A stretch of DNA of 41,293 bases from Betaproteobacteria bacterium (GTDB lineage: Bacteria; Pseudomonadota; Gammaproteobacteria; Burkholderiales; SG8-39). The DNA is taken from NCBI GenBank assembly GCA_016210745.1, contig JACQTO010000154.1, positions 1-41,293 on the forward strand, in the 5' to 3' direction. The notes under the pieces were generated by a model. It was not told the DNA's origin. It ran no database searches and saw nothing but the letters and a program-made list of their open reading frames with translations. Below, in pieces: positions 8,935 to 17,354 of this stretch (position 1 is its first letter; every line of letters starts with the position of its first letter). A program made the position numbers and the translations under genes.

Positions 8935-9438
8935 TCAATACGTCCGGGATTTGGTCTCGGGCTGCTGAATGCCCAGACTCTGACGGAAGGAACCGTCGAT
9001 CAACAGCACCGTCGGGTACATCAGCTCATCTTCAATTCTTTCGTGATTCCTGAGGGTGTAAACCAATTGGGAAATCTCTTGGTTTTCCTCTTTGCGCGCT
9101 TCTTGCAGCAATTCGTCCAGCGCTGCTTTGATCGATTGGTGATGGTCATTCAAAGCATAGTGTTGAGCGCTGAACTGAGCGACCAGCGGCATCACTGCCG
9201 CCATATCCGGTCGCACACGCTCGGCCATCAGATCGTGCAGTACCCCAAATGCATGGAATACGTTTTTTTCTTCCTTGGCAAAATGCGGCAGGCAGAGTTC
9301 GGTCACGCGCTTGGCCGCTTTCCCGATTGCTCCTGGTTCCTTCGATGCCCTGAGCAATTCGGCGCTTATCTTCTCATGGTCGAGTGTCAAAGCCTCTGGA
9401 ATATCGAGTTTCCCGCACGAAAGCAAATTCGATTTCAT
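8935..9438 (-). CDS. Hemerythrin HHE-domain cation-binding protein (copy 1)
   Basis: A 167-residue HHE-type di-iron protein. The histidine/glutamate pattern is seen in DHEKI, LPHFAKEEKNVF, SAQHYALNDHHQSI and NHERIEDELMYP. An in-frame ATG 42 bases upstream exists, but the ATG at 9438 (MKSNLLSCGKLDIPEAL) is chosen because GGAGCGG stands nine bases before it and the same arrangement is conserved in the paralogue at 11288. It probably senses or stores O2, NO or iron; no partner is encoded next to it. It points away from the Bug receptor gene and mirrors the second copy. Confidence 0.85.
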   Translation of the reverse strand: MKSNLLSCGKLDIPEALTLDHEKISAELLRASKEPGAIGKAAKRVTELCLPHFAKEEKNVFHAFGVLHDLMAERVRPDMAAVMPLVAQFSAQHYALNDHHQSIKAALDELLQEARKEENQEISQLVYTLRNHERIEDELMYPTVLLIDGSFRQSLGIQQPETKSRTY

Positions 9439-9966
9439 CAATAACCGCTCCGGCAATAGTGGTACCAAATGAGTAGCCAAGGTATGCCTTGATTATAGTC
9501 GCCTGAGATAAAGAGTCTTGTATCCTCGTGTCCGAATCGGGCGGACGAAACGAGGACTCTTTCCGAATGGCATCGGGACCGGCGCCATCACCACGGAACC
9601 ATGCGCCGCTTGCTTCGCGCCCTCGTCTGCCCGCTAAGACAATCCGCCGCCTGCGACGCTTGATGTATGCAGCCCCCGTAGCGTTATCTACACGCATGCA
9701 AATAGTACCGCGCCCGGCGCGCGATTCGGGAAGCGCGGACTTATCGATTGATTTTCTCTATTCTTGGGCCTAGACTGGGCCTCAGCGCATCTCCCATCGA
9801 CGCTGGTACGCCGATCGCATCACGCACGCGGCGCAGAGGCTTGCGGTGGGTACAAGAGCAAGAGCGCGAGACATTTCCGGGCAGGACCTGCGGCCGTGCG
9901 TTTGGGGTCATCACCCCTGTGCACAGTCCACATAGTGTCATTCGAACTTCTGGAGGAGGGGTCGAA
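9439..9966. other. Intergenic region between HHE copy 1 and the Bug receptor gene
   Basis: Divergent promoter region of about 530 bases. I see a TATAAT-like element for the minus-strand gene and the Shine-Dalgarno of the Bug gene, but no further gene. The open frames here have no family features. Confidence 0.5.
9492..9497 (-). promoter_or_regulatory. Possible -10 element of HHE hemerythrin copy 1
   Basis: TATAAT on the minus strand about 54 bases before the start codon. No good -35 hexamer stands at the proper distance, so the promoter is only suggested. Confidence 0.35.
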
Positions 9967-10968
9967 ATGACGGATGCTACGAGAACCTTTCTGAGCGGCG
10001 CTTGCGCGGCCGGCCTGATCGCCGCCGCGGCGCTTACAGCGCCGGCGTATGCGCAGGCGCCGGCCGCCTGGCCCACCAAAGCCGTGCGCTTGGTGGTGGG
10101 TCTGCCGCCGGGGAGCGGCAGCGACCTGCTCGCGCGCGGCCTCGCGCAGCGCCTGACGATGCAATGGGGACAGTCCGTCGTGGTGGAAAACCGCCCGGGT
10201 GCGAGCACCATCGTCGCCAACGAGGCGGTCGCGCGCGCTGCACCCGATGGCCATACGCTGGTCTTCGCAATCGACGGCGGCTTCACCGTAAACCCGCACC
10301 TGTACAAGAAGCTGCCGTACGACCCGATCAAGGACTTCGCCCCGATCACGCTGATTACGACCTTCGGGACGCTGCTTGTCGCCAACCCGTCTTTGCCCGC
10401 GAACAGCGTCGCCGAGTTGGTCGCGCTTGCCAAGAAGCAGCCCGGCAAGATTTCCTACGGCTCGATCGGCTCCGGCAGCCAGATGCATCTCCTTTCGGCG
10501 ATGCTCGGCCACAAGGCGGGGATCGAGCTTCTGCACGTACCCTACAAGGGCATTCCGCAGATGATGACGGCGGTGCTGACGGGGGAAGTGCAGCTTAGCT
10601 GGGTGGGCGTGTTCTCGGCCCGGCCGCTGGTGCAGACCGGTCGGCTGAAGGCGCTCGGATTCGGCGGCACCAAGCGCGCGCCGATGATGCCGGACGTGCC
10701 CACGCTCGGCGAGCTCGGCTATCCCGAGGTGGAGGCCTCGGTATGGTACGGCCTGCTCGCACCCGCGGCGACGCCGCGGCCGCTCGTCGAGCGCATCCAC
10801 GCGGACGTCCTGAAGCTCCTCAAGGACCCGGAATTCCGCGACAGGGAGATGCTCGCCAAGGGCTACGAGCCGAGCGGCCTGGGCCCCGATGAATTCGCCG
10901 CGCTGATCGTGCGCGAGACCGCCGCGCGCGCCGTGATGGTGAAGATCTCCGGCGCCCGCGCCGAGTAG
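9967..10968 (+). CDS. Bug/TctC-family tripartite tricarboxylate-type solute receptor
   Basis: A periplasmic binding protein of the Bug family (333 residues). A Sec signal peptide ends in AYAQA (about residue 30), followed by the family signature WPTKAVRLVVGLPPGSGSDLLARGLA, the ...GQSVVVENRPGAS... strand, PYDPIKDFAPIT and the C-terminal PLVQTGRLKALGFGGTKRAP...DVPTLGELG pattern. The frame is open back to 9748, but GGAGGAGG directly before 9967 fixes this start. No TctA/TctB membrane genes are nearby, so, as for most Bug genes, the ligand and transporter are unknown. It stands between two inverted hemerythrin paralogues. Confidence 0.92.
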   Translation: MTDATRTFLSGACAAGLIAAAALTAPAYAQAPAAWPTKAVRLVVGLPPGSGSDLLARGLAQRLTMQWGQSVVVENRPGASTIVANEAVARAAPDGHTLVFAIDGGFTVNPHLYKKLPYDPIKDFAPITLITTFGTLLVANPSLPANSVAELVALAKKQPGKISYGSIGSGSQMHLLSAMLGHKAGIELLHVPYKGIPQMMTAVLTGEVQLSWVGVFSARPLVQTGRLKALGFGGTKRAPMMPDVPTLGELGYPEVEASVWYGLLAPAATPRPLVERIHADVLKLLKDPEFRDREMLAKGYEPSGLGPDEFAALIVRETAARAVMVKISGARAE

Positions 10969-11287
10969 CTGCGCAGGCTGCGGCCTGTTCTTCGGTATTT
11001 CCCTCCACCTTTGGGGCATGCCCTGTATATAGGGGGGCAATTGCCCCCAACACCCCGATCTTCCCCGCTTCCCTGATTTCGCCCAGCGCAATTTGTTCTG
11101 CTAATTCAGTAAATTACTGACGACAGCGCTCTGGCATAGGAAGTGCTCTCTAAGTCTGCAGGAAATGCCGCAGGCCCGCTTGCCGTCGGAGAGCTATTCG
11201 TAATTCCGAGGGACCGCAATCCAGATTCTTCTGGGGCTGCTGACCTTGCCCACTCAATGGGCATCCTTATTACAGGAGCGCTTAGTG
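10969..11287. other. Intergenic region before HHE copy 2
   Basis: About 320 bases without a gene I can support. It contains a perfect 16-bp palindrome GGGGGCAATTGCCCCC near 11033-11048 that could be part of a terminator for the Bug gene. The ribosome-binding site of the next gene, AGGAGCG, is close to 11288. Confidence 0.45.
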
Positions 11288-11761
11288 ATGGACTCGAACT
11301 TGTTCTCGTGCGGGAAACTCGAAATTCCCGAGGCCCTGAAGCGCGACCATGAGCAACTGCGCGGTGGACTGATGCGGGCGGCGAAGGAACCGGGCCGAAT
11401 CGGCGAAGCGGCCGGGCGCGTGGCCGGGCTCTGTCTCCCGCATTTTGCCCAGGAGGAAGACGACATATTTCGAGTATTCGAGTTGCTGCGTGACCCGGAC
11501 TCAGACCGTGTACCGCCAAATATGGCGGCATCGGCGCGGAGGATCGCCCAGTTCAGCGCCAAGCACCTTGCTTTGCGTAGCCAGCACCAATCGATCAACG
11601 CCGCAGTCGAGGTATTGCTGCGGGAAGCCCGCAAAGAGGGAAATGAGGAAATTGCCGAATTAATCCACACCCTGAGGGGCCACGAAAAGATCGAAGATGA
11701 AATGATGTACCCCACGGTGCTGACGCTTTGCAGGTCCACGCGGGGGAGTCCGGCATCTTGA
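11288..11761 (+). CDS. Hemerythrin HHE-domain cation-binding protein (copy 2)
   Basis: A 157-residue paralogue of the protein encoded at 8935-9438. The two are similar along their length: MDSNLFSCGKLEIPEALKRDHEQL against MKSNLLSCGKLDIPEALTLDHEKI, with the same HFAQEED, HLALRSQHQSI and GHEKIEDEMMYP iron-ligand segments. The nucleotide similarity runs into the leader (GGAGCG nine bases before the ATG in both), which supports this start over an in-frame ATG at 11246. The copies are inverted relative to one another with the Bug gene between them. Confidence 0.85.
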   Translation: MDSNLFSCGKLEIPEALKRDHEQLRGGLMRAAKEPGRIGEAAGRVAGLCLPHFAQEEDDIFRVFELLRDPDSDRVPPNMAASARRIAQFSAKHLALRSQHQSINAAVEVLLREARKEGNEEIAELIHTLRGHEKIEDEMMYPTVLTLCRSTRGSPAS

Positions 11762-11851
11762 CGCGCAGCTTGCCGCGCGTGCAGCCCCGGACCGAGGTTC
11801 AAGGCTAGGGCACGCGAGCCGCCGTTTCAGTGGACGGTCGCCCCGTCCAGT

Positions 11852-13042
11852 TCAGCTCTTCTTCCTTCGCTGGCCGCGGAATGCGCGGCCGAGGGCTTGC
11901 TCGAGATCCTCGCGCAAGTCGTCCGCGTCCTCGATCCCTACCGAGAGGCGAACGAGCGCCGGCGTCAGCCCGACGGCCGCCTGTTCCTCGAGCGGGATAT
12001 CGGCATGGGTCATGGTGGAGGGATGCGTGATGAGGCTTTCCACGCCGCCGAGACTCTCCGCGAGGAGAACCGTGCGCAGCGCGCCGAGGAAGTCGGGGAC
12101 AGCGGCCGCCTTGCGCAGCTCGAACGAGATGATCGAGCCGGGGCCGTCGGCCTGGGCCATGTGCAGAGCGCGCCGCGGGTGCCCGGCGAGTCCCGGGTAG
12201 TGGACTCGTGCCACGAACGGGTTGCCGGCCAGGAATTCTGCGAGCAACCCCGCCGTTTCCTGCGCGCGCGCCACGCGCAGGTGAAGCGTTTTGATTCCGC
12301 GCAGCAGGAGCCAGCAGTCGAAGGCCCCCGGAACTGCCCCCACTGCCTTCTGGATGAAGAGAAGGCGCTCCCCCAGATCCGCATCGGCGGCGATCGCTGC
12401 GCCTCCGATCAGATCGTTGTGTCCGCCGAGAAATTTCGTCGCGCTCTGGATTACGAGGTCCGCCCCGAGCAGTATCGGGCGCTGCAGCGCGGGGGACATG
12501 AAGGTGTTGTCCACGAGGGTGAGCAAGCCGTGGCGCTTTGCCACTGCCGCCGCGCCGCGCAGGTCGGCGATCTTCATGAGCGGATTGGTGGGTGTCTCGA
12601 TGAACAGGGCTTTCGTGCGCTTGCGAACGGCCGCCTCGATGCGGGCGGCGTCGCCCATGTCCACGTAGTCGAAGACAAGCCCGAGCGGGCGCAGCACGCG
12701 CTCGAAGAGCCGATAGGTGCCGCCGTAGAGGTCGTCCGAGCAGAGAATCCGGTCGCCCGGTCCAAAGAGGCCCAGGGCGGCCGAGACGGCAGCCATTCCC
12801 GAGGAGAAAGCGACGGCGCGCTCACCTTGCTCCAGTTGCGCCAGTACTTTTTCGAGGGCGTCGCGCGTCGGGTTCGCGGCGCGCGAATAGTCGAATCCCC
12901 GGTGCTTGCCGAACTTCTCGTAGTGATAGATGGCCGACGGGTAGATCGGCGCGCTGATCGCGCCGTAGGCACGGTCGGCTCCTACCCCCGCTTGGGCGGC
13001 CAGAGTCCTCGCCGAGCGAGCTTGCCTTGCACGGTGTTTCAT
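11852..13042 (-). CDS. Cystathionine gamma-synthase/lyase-type PLP enzyme
   Basis: A 396-residue PLP-dependent enzyme of the Cys/Met metabolism family. Key features are YSRAANPTRDALE (phosphate-binding arginine R54), SSGMAA (about 80-85), SDDLYGGTYRL, the cofactor-ring aspartate D178 in VDNTF, and the Schiff-base lysine K203 in SATKFLGGHNDLIGG. The C-terminal SLGGVESLITHPSTMTH matches cystathionine synthases and lyases. From sequence alone I cannot decide between gamma-synthase, gamma-lyase and a homocysteine/cysteine desulfhydrase. A GAGGGG site precedes the ATG. It is the last gene before the tRNA-Lys fragment and is as GC-rich as the core genome. Confidence 0.88.
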   Translation of the reverse strand: MKHRARQARSARTLAAQAGVGADRAYGAISAPIYPSAIYHYEKFGKHRGFDYSRAANPTRDALEKVLAQLEQGERAVAFSSGMAAVSAALGLFGPGDRILCSDDLYGGTYRLFERVLRPLGLVFDYVDMGDAARIEAAVRKRTKALFIETPTNPLMKIADLRGAAAVAKRHGLLTLVDNTFMSPALQRPILLGADLVIQSATKFLGGHNDLIGGAAIAADADLGERLLFIQKAVGAVPGAFDCWLLLRGIKTLHLRVARAQETAGLLAEFLAGNPFVARVHYPGLAGHPRRALHMAQADGPGSIISFELRKAAAVPDFLGALRTVLLAESLGGVESLITHPSTMTHADIPLEEQAAVGLTPALVRLSVGIEDADDLREDLEQALGRAFRGQRRKKS

Positions 13043-13182
13043 TCACATCCCCTCTTTTCGATCGACAGCATGATAGCCGTTGCGCTCGAGCGTAGCCCGA
13101 TCCGGCGCTTGACGCCGATGCCGGGCCGGTTCGAACGAGTGCCGGCCAATGGACGAATGGGTTAATGATAAAATTTTGCGCG

Positions 13183-13224
13183 TTGATCCGTTGGTCGCGG
13201 GTTCGAGCCCCGCACGGCCTTCCA
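13183..13224 (+). repeat. 3' half of a tRNA-Lys gene (probable att duplication)
   Basis: These 42 bases match the tRNA-Lys at 7321-7362, from inside the anticodon to the CCA end, with five substitutions and no gap. Two of the substitutions are compensatory in the T-stem (GCAGG/CCTGC becomes GCGGG/CCCGC), and the discriminator base changes from A to T. The 5' half of a tRNA is absent. Integrases often recombine within the anticodon-to-3' part of tRNA genes, so this is probably an attachment-site remnant. Confidence 0.85.
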
Positions 13225-13231
13225 GGAAATC

Positions 13232-13248
13232 AGAGGGCTTCGCCCTTT
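13232..13248 (+). terminator. Terminator-like hairpin behind the tRNA fragment
   Basis: AGAGGGC-TTC-GCCCTTT, the counterpart of the hairpin behind the intact tRNA. Both are preceded by AAATCA, so the duplication extends slightly beyond the CCA end. Confidence 0.5.
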
Positions 13249-13342
13249 CCACAATTGACGATAATCGTTCGCGCACGGCCGGTCGCGAGGCCTGCAGGCC
13301 GGGCGCGGCACAAGTGAAGTTCAAACCATCGAGGGAGTAGCG

Positions 13343-14782
13343 ATGTTCCAGGATTTGAGGGAGTTTATCGAGAAGTCTCGGGAACTGGGCGAATGCAGGA
13401 CCGTAGAGGGGGCCCATTGGGATGTGGAGATCGGGCGCATTGCCGAACTGTCGCTGTCTGTTCCGGAGTCGCCGCTTGTCGTATTCGACAAGGTGCAGGG
13501 CTATCCGAGTGGATACCGCATCGCCGCCAATCCATTCTCGTCGTCGAGACGGGTGGCCCTGGGTCTGGGGCTTCCTTTGGAACTCAAAGGGCTCGACCTG
13601 ATACGCGCCTGGAAGGACAAACTCGCCGCGATGAAACCGATTGCGCCGGTCTACGTGAAGACCGGACCGGTCAAGGAGAATGTCCTGGTGGGCAAGGACG
13701 TCGATATCCTGAAACTGCCCACGCCCAAGTGGCATGAACACGACGGCGGGCGTTACATCGGCACCGGCTGCATGGTGATCGCCAAGGATCCCGATACCGG
13801 CTGGGTGAACCTCGGCGCTTACCGCTCGCAGATCGTCGACAAGAATACGGTGACCATGCACATCGTCCCCGGCCATCACGGCGCGATCATCGCCAAAAAA
13901 TACTGGGATCGGGGCTTGAGCTGTCCGATCGCCATGGTATGCGGCGGGGAGGCGCAGCTGTGGATCGCAACGATATCTGCGGTTGCAATCGGCGTGAGCG
14001 AATACGATTGGGCAGGCGGGCTGCGAGGCAAAGCGGTCGAGGTCGTCAAAGGAGAGACGGTCGATTTGCCCATTCCGGCAACTGCGGAGATCGTCCTCGA
14101 AGGTGAAATGCCCTCGCCGCAGGTGGAAAGCGCCGGCGAAGGGCCCTTCGGCGAATGGGAGGGCTATTACGCCGGCGGCAAGACGCCGCACCCGGTGGTG
14201 AAGGTGAAGGCGATCCTGCATCGAAACGACCCGATCATGCTGGGGGTGCCGATCATGGTGGGCACCTACGATGACAACATCATTCAAGCCGTCGATCTAT
14301 CCGCACAGCTCTGGGCCGAGTTGGACCAGCAGATCGCCGGCGTGAAGGGCGTCTCCTTTGCCTACCAAGCCAGAAGGCGGCCGCTGGTCATCGTGTCCTT
14401 GAAACAGATGTACCCGGGGCACGTGAAACAAGCTGCTCTGATTGCCGCCGGCGCCTATCGGGGCGCTACCTTCGTCGGCAGGTTCATCGTCGTTGTCGAC
14501 GACGACATCGACCCCACCAACATGACCGAAGTCTTGTGGGCGCTGGGCACGCGGTGCGATCCGAAGACCCAGATCGATTTCCTCAGCAATCGCCTGTCGA
14601 TGCCCTCCGACCCCCGGCTCGATCCCCAGCAAAGGAAGGTCGGAGACTTGACCTGCTCGACTGCGATCATCGACGCCTGCAGGCCCTGGGCCTGGCGCGA
14701 TCAGTTCCCCAAAGCGACGAAGACCTCCCCCGAGGTCATGGAACAGGTGAGGCAGAAATGGGGGAAGGTGTTGTTCGGATAG
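13343..14782 (+). CDS. UbiD-family (prenylated-FMN) decarboxylase
   Basis: A 479-residue member of the UbiD family of reversible (de)carboxylases, which use prenylated FMN. The central part contains GGRYIGTGCMVIAKDPDTGWVN and GEGPFGEWEGYYA, which hold the cofactor- and acid/base-type residues of the family. The C-terminus MPSDPRLDPQQRK...ACRPWAWRDQFP is also typical. A GAGGGAG site precedes the ATG. No UbiX-type prenyltransferase gene is in the window, so the cofactor must be supplied from elsewhere. It may act on ubiquinone precursors or, more likely given the catabolic neighbours, on an aromatic or unsaturated acid. It converges on the nitrilase gene. Confidence 0.9.
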   Translation: MFQDLREFIEKSRELGECRTVEGAHWDVEIGRIAELSLSVPESPLVVFDKVQGYPSGYRIAANPFSSSRRVALGLGLPLELKGLDLIRAWKDKLAAMKPIAPVYVKTGPVKENVLVGKDVDILKLPTPKWHEHDGGRYIGTGCMVIAKDPDTGWVNLGAYRSQIVDKNTVTMHIVPGHHGAIIAKKYWDRGLSCPIAMVCGGEAQLWIATISAVAIGVSEYDWAGGLRGKAVEVVKGETVDLPIPATAEIVLEGEMPSPQVESAGEGPFGEWEGYYAGGKTPHPVVKVKAILHRNDPIMLGVPIMVGTYDDNIIQAVDLSAQLWAELDQQIAGVKGVSFAYQARRRPLVIVSLKQMYPGHVKQAALIAAGAYRGATFVGRFIVVVDDDIDPTNMTEVLWALGTRCDPKTQIDFLSNRLSMPSDPRLDPQQRKVGDLTCSTAIIDACRPWAWRDQFPKATKTSPEVMEQVRQKWGKVLFG

Positions 14783-14822
14783 CAGGATTCAGGGGCCGCG
14801 TTTCGCGCGGCTAATCCTAAGG
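14783..14822 (+). repeat. Heptad repeat with GC hairpin behind the UbiD gene
   Basis: Starts right after the UbiD stop codon: CAGGATTCAGG, then the hairpin GCCGCG-TTTCG-CGCGGC, then inverted heptad bases CTAATCCTAAG. The same composite order occurs at 35153-35224. Confidence 0.6.
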
Positions 14823-14835
14823 AAACACTGATCAA

Positions 14836-14905
14836 GTCATCCCCGCGAAAGCGGGGATCCAGCAACTGGCCGAACTTCCTAGATTCCCGCTTTCGCGGGA
14901 ATGAC
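14836..14905. repeat. REP-like palindromic element
   Basis: A 70-bp element bounded by GTCAT and ATGAC. Each half contains its own hairpin (CCCCGCGAAAGCGGGG and TCCCGCTTTCGCGGGA). Elements of this type are widespread intergenic repeats in proteobacteria and create a spurious frame read as MSFPRKRESR. Confidence 0.75.
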
Positions 14906-14930
14906 AAAATCTCAATTAATCACCGCTTCC

Positions 14931-14990
14931 CTAAATCCTAGATCCTAGCTTTTCGATCCTGAATCCTGCCTTCTGGATCCCGGATCCTGC
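14931..14990 (-). repeat. Heptad array overlapping the 3' end of the nitrilase gene
   Basis: Read on the minus strand, heptads related to GGATTCA and GGATCTA run through the last codons of the nitrilase gene, its TAG stop and some 15 bases beyond. It is the only array that is partly coding. Confidence 0.65.
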
Positions 14991-15946
14991 TTCTTCGCTT
15001 CCACCGCCGCTGCTTCTTCGCCCGGATAGTCGATATTGAGGGCGTTTAATTCGCGGTCATCGAAAAACACTCGGAACTGTTTCGGCCGATAGTGCCCGGC
15101 GGCGTCACGCATGAAGTAATGCGGGACCGATTTGTTGAGATCGATCTCGCCGTACAGGATCCCTTCCTGATCGGGTGGGATCGGCCCGGCGATCATCTTG
15201 CCGGTGCCTCCTTCGATGATGCCGCTCCAGGCGTTTCCGAGTTTGATGGTGTCCACGCCCAGTTTCTTCCTGACCGATTGGTCCACCACCGACTGACTGC
15301 AGATAACGTGGGTGTTATACGTAAGGGCGTGGTAGCGCGAGCAGATTTCAGTGTCGAATATGTCGCTTGACGCAAATCCCACCCATGCCGCGATATGCAC
15401 CTGCTCGCCCATCGCGGCAAGGGTGTACCCGGGGAGAACCATCAGGTGCTCGCCGCAGATGAGGCCTCCCAGCTTGCCGATTTCGGTGTCGTACACCTTG
15501 TGGGTGCTGCCATCGCCGTCGCCCCAAACCAGCTTCTCGGAGCCGGTGCCCTTGAACTTGCGGTGTTTTCCGAAAATACGGCCTTCACGATCGAAAAAGA
15601 TCAGGGTGTTGTAGATAGTCGTTCCCGATCGCTCGTTCACGCCAATCACCACGTAGGCGCCGGCTTTGCGCGCTGCCTCGCCAAGGCGCGTCGTCGCATC
15701 GCTCGGGATTTCCACCGAATTCTGGTACAGCTCGACGGAGAATTTGAGTCCGTCGCGCATGGGCATATGCCATGCCCAGTAAGGTCCGCCGGGAATGAAA
15801 ACCTCGGGCAAGACGATGAGCTGCGCGCCGTTCTTGCCGGCCTCTTCGATCAGCGAACAGGCCTTGGCCACGCTCGCGTCTCTATCCAGGAAAACCGGCG
15901 AAGCCTGAATTGTCGCCGCCTTGAACACTTGAAGCCGATCACCCAT
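14945..15946 (-). CDS. Nitrilase/cyanide-hydratase-family hydrolase
   Basis: A carbon-nitrogen hydrolase of 333 residues with the catalytic triad E48 (LPEVF), K130 (HRKFKG) and C164 (LICGEH). The IPGGPYWAW and RYHALTYNTHVICSQ sequences resemble true nitrilases acting on organic nitriles rather than omega-amidases. Another ATG lies 12 bases upstream, but GGGGGA stands just before 15946, so this start is preferred. The last 16 residues (KKQDPGSRRQDSGSKS) are encoded by a heptad repeat and are likely a recent extension. The substrate is unknown. Confidence 0.88.
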   Translation of the reverse strand: MGDRLQVFKAATIQASPVFLDRDASVAKACSLIEEAGKNGAQLIVLPEVFIPGGPYWAWHMPMRDGLKFSVELYQNSVEIPSDATTRLGEAARKAGAYVVIGVNERSGTTIYNTLIFFDREGRIFGKHRKFKGTGSEKLVWGDGDGSTHKVYDTEIGKLGGLICGEHLMVLPGYTLAAMGEQVHIAAWVGFASSDIFDTEICSRYHALTYNTHVICSQSVVDQSVRKKLGVDTIKLGNAWSGIIEGGTGKMIAGPIPPDQEGILYGEIDLNKSVPHYFMRDAAGHYRPKQFRVFFDDRELNALNIDYPGEEAAAVEAKKQDPGSRRQDSGSKS

Positions 15947-16183
15947 ACTTTCCCCCATTGACCAATATTTCTTGCAGACCCGTTTTCCGCTACGCTATTC
16001 ACGCAATCGCCGATGGCGCTGTCTGCTTGGCGCTGCCGCCGATCAAATCCGCCTGATTCTCGTGCATAGTCTATTGCAATTTCGCGCAGGACATGATCAG
16101 AAAGGGCATTGCGGAGGCGGCGCCGGGATGGAAACCGTCTGCAGGGGTGACGGGAAGGTGCCGCCACGAAAGGAGCTTCGATC

Positions 16184-16684
16184 GTGCTTGTTTGCGAACT
16201 TAAGACCGCCCGCGCCGGCGATATTCTCCAATGGGTCGGGAGGGCGGCATGCGTACCGGGATTCCTGACGCTGGTGTCGCTCGGCAGTGCGGCAGTTTCC
16301 GTGCCCGTGCCGGCGCAAGACCTGGCGCCGGGCCTTTGGGAAATCGCATTGGAGACGCAGGTTCCGGCCGCTTCGGGTTTTGCGCCCGGGCCGCTCAAGC
16401 TGACCCAATGCGTGACGGCGGCCGATGCCCGCGACCCGAGCGGGCTCCTCGGCGGATTGTCCAACCCCGGCGCCACCGGCTGCACTTACTCCGACAAATC
16501 CTACGCTGGCAACACCTTCCGCTTTTCGCTGCGATGTGCCGGCGCTTTTGCGATTCAGTCGCGGGGCGAAGTCGCTTTCAGCGCAAACTGGATGGAGGGC
16601 ACCATCTCGACCACTGCGGTCGTTAGCGGAGTAAAGACCGAAACGAAGAACAGGGTTTCCGCGCGCCGCTTGGGCGGATGCTGA
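16184..16684 (+). CDS. DUF3617-family periplasmic protein
   Basis: A 166-residue protein with an N-terminal hydrophobic segment (about 25-44, ending in PVPAQD), then APGLWEIALETQ, the CVTAADARDP segment and the cysteine-containing CTYSDKSYAGNTFRFSLRCAG, which together mark the DUF3617 family, whose function is unknown. The start is a GTG with AGGAG nine bases upstream. Conserved cysteines suggest a disulfide in the periplasm. It converges on the ferredoxin gene with 75 bases between them. Confidence 0.75.
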   Translation: MLVCELKTARAGDILQWVGRAACVPGFLTLVSLGSAAVSVPVPAQDLAPGLWEIALETQVPAASGFAPGPLKLTQCVTAADARDPSGLLGGLSNPGATGCTYSDKSYAGNTFRFSLRCAGAFAIQSRGEVAFSANWMEGTISTTAVVSGVKTETKNRVSARRLGGC

Positions 16685-16759
16685 GCGGGCCTCGGCGCGC
16701 TGGTCGAACTCGTCGCGGGCGATCGTGGAATATCGCGTCGCGGCAGCGACGCCAGCATG

Positions 16760-17353
16760 TCAGCGCGGCAGGGCGGTCCCTGCGGTCCTGCCGCGCGGCT
16801 TGGTCCGAGCGGCGCTGCTCAGCGTTATCGCGGAAACCGAGCACCAGGCCAGGCAGGCGCCGCAGCCCTTGCACGATCTCCGATCGACTTCGGGAACCGG
16901 AATTCCGCCGCCGCGCAGTCGAAAGCGGATGGCGCGCCTCGAACAGGAATCGCTGCAGCTGTAGCAGCTGATTTTTCTGAATGCGAGGCAGCTTTGCGTG
17001 ATCGCGGCTTTGAGCAACCATGGAGTGCTGCCTTGGTGTGCCCGCACCAAGGCGCCGGGGTGGCAGGAAGCGACGCACTCGCCGCAGAAAGTGCATTCGC
17101 CGCGCGTGAAATCGATTTGCGGTAAGCCGTCGCTGCCGCGCACGATGATTCCGGTGGGACATGCCTTGGCGCATGCATCGCAACGCGTACAGGCGGCAAC
17201 GAAATCTGCCTCGTCCCACGACCATGGTGGCCGGACCGGATCCCTTGCAGCGCCAAGGACGTAGGAGGGCAACTGACGTTCGACCGCGCGGCCAGCTTGT
17301 TTTTCCGCCTCGTTCCGCATCGATGCAATATGCGCCTTGTCGCGCCGGGTCAT
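16760..17353 (-). CDS. NapF-type ferredoxin with several 4Fe-4S motifs
   Basis: A cysteine-rich ferredoxin resembling NapF, the cytoplasmic accessory iron-sulfur protein of periplasmic nitrate reductase. Clusters are CTRCDACAKACPTG, CTFCGECVASCHPG, the irregular CLAFRKISCYSCSDSC and CKGCGACLAWC. RPPWSWDEADF before the first cluster is typical for NapF. The start is uncertain: ATG at 17353 is used here; a TTG at 17368 and an ATG at 17320 are alternatives. No other nap gene is present. An FNR-like box overlaps the upstream start region. Confidence 0.85.
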   Translation of the reverse strand: MTRRDKAHIASMRNEAEKQAGRAVERQLPSYVLGAARDPVRPPWSWDEADFVAACTRCDACAKACPTGIIVRGSDGLPQIDFTRGECTFCGECVASCHPGALVRAHQGSTPWLLKAAITQSCLAFRKISCYSCSDSCSRRAIRFRLRGGGIPVPEVDRRSCKGCGACLAWCSVSAITLSSAARTKPRGRTAGTALPR

Positions 17354-17354
17354 C

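Noticed and set aside
11897..13165. Plus-strand open frame of 422 codons
   Set aside because: Antisense to the PLP enzyme gene, which has all family motifs; long antisense frames are expected in GC-rich DNA.
13141..13224. A complete second tRNA gene
   Set aside because: The sequence before 13183 cannot form a D-arm or the 5' acceptor strand; only the 3' half is present.
14701..14907. Minus-strand frame reading MSFPRKRESR...
   Set aside because: It is the well-known artefact of a REP-like palindromic repeat (14836-14905), overlapping the end of the UbiD gene.
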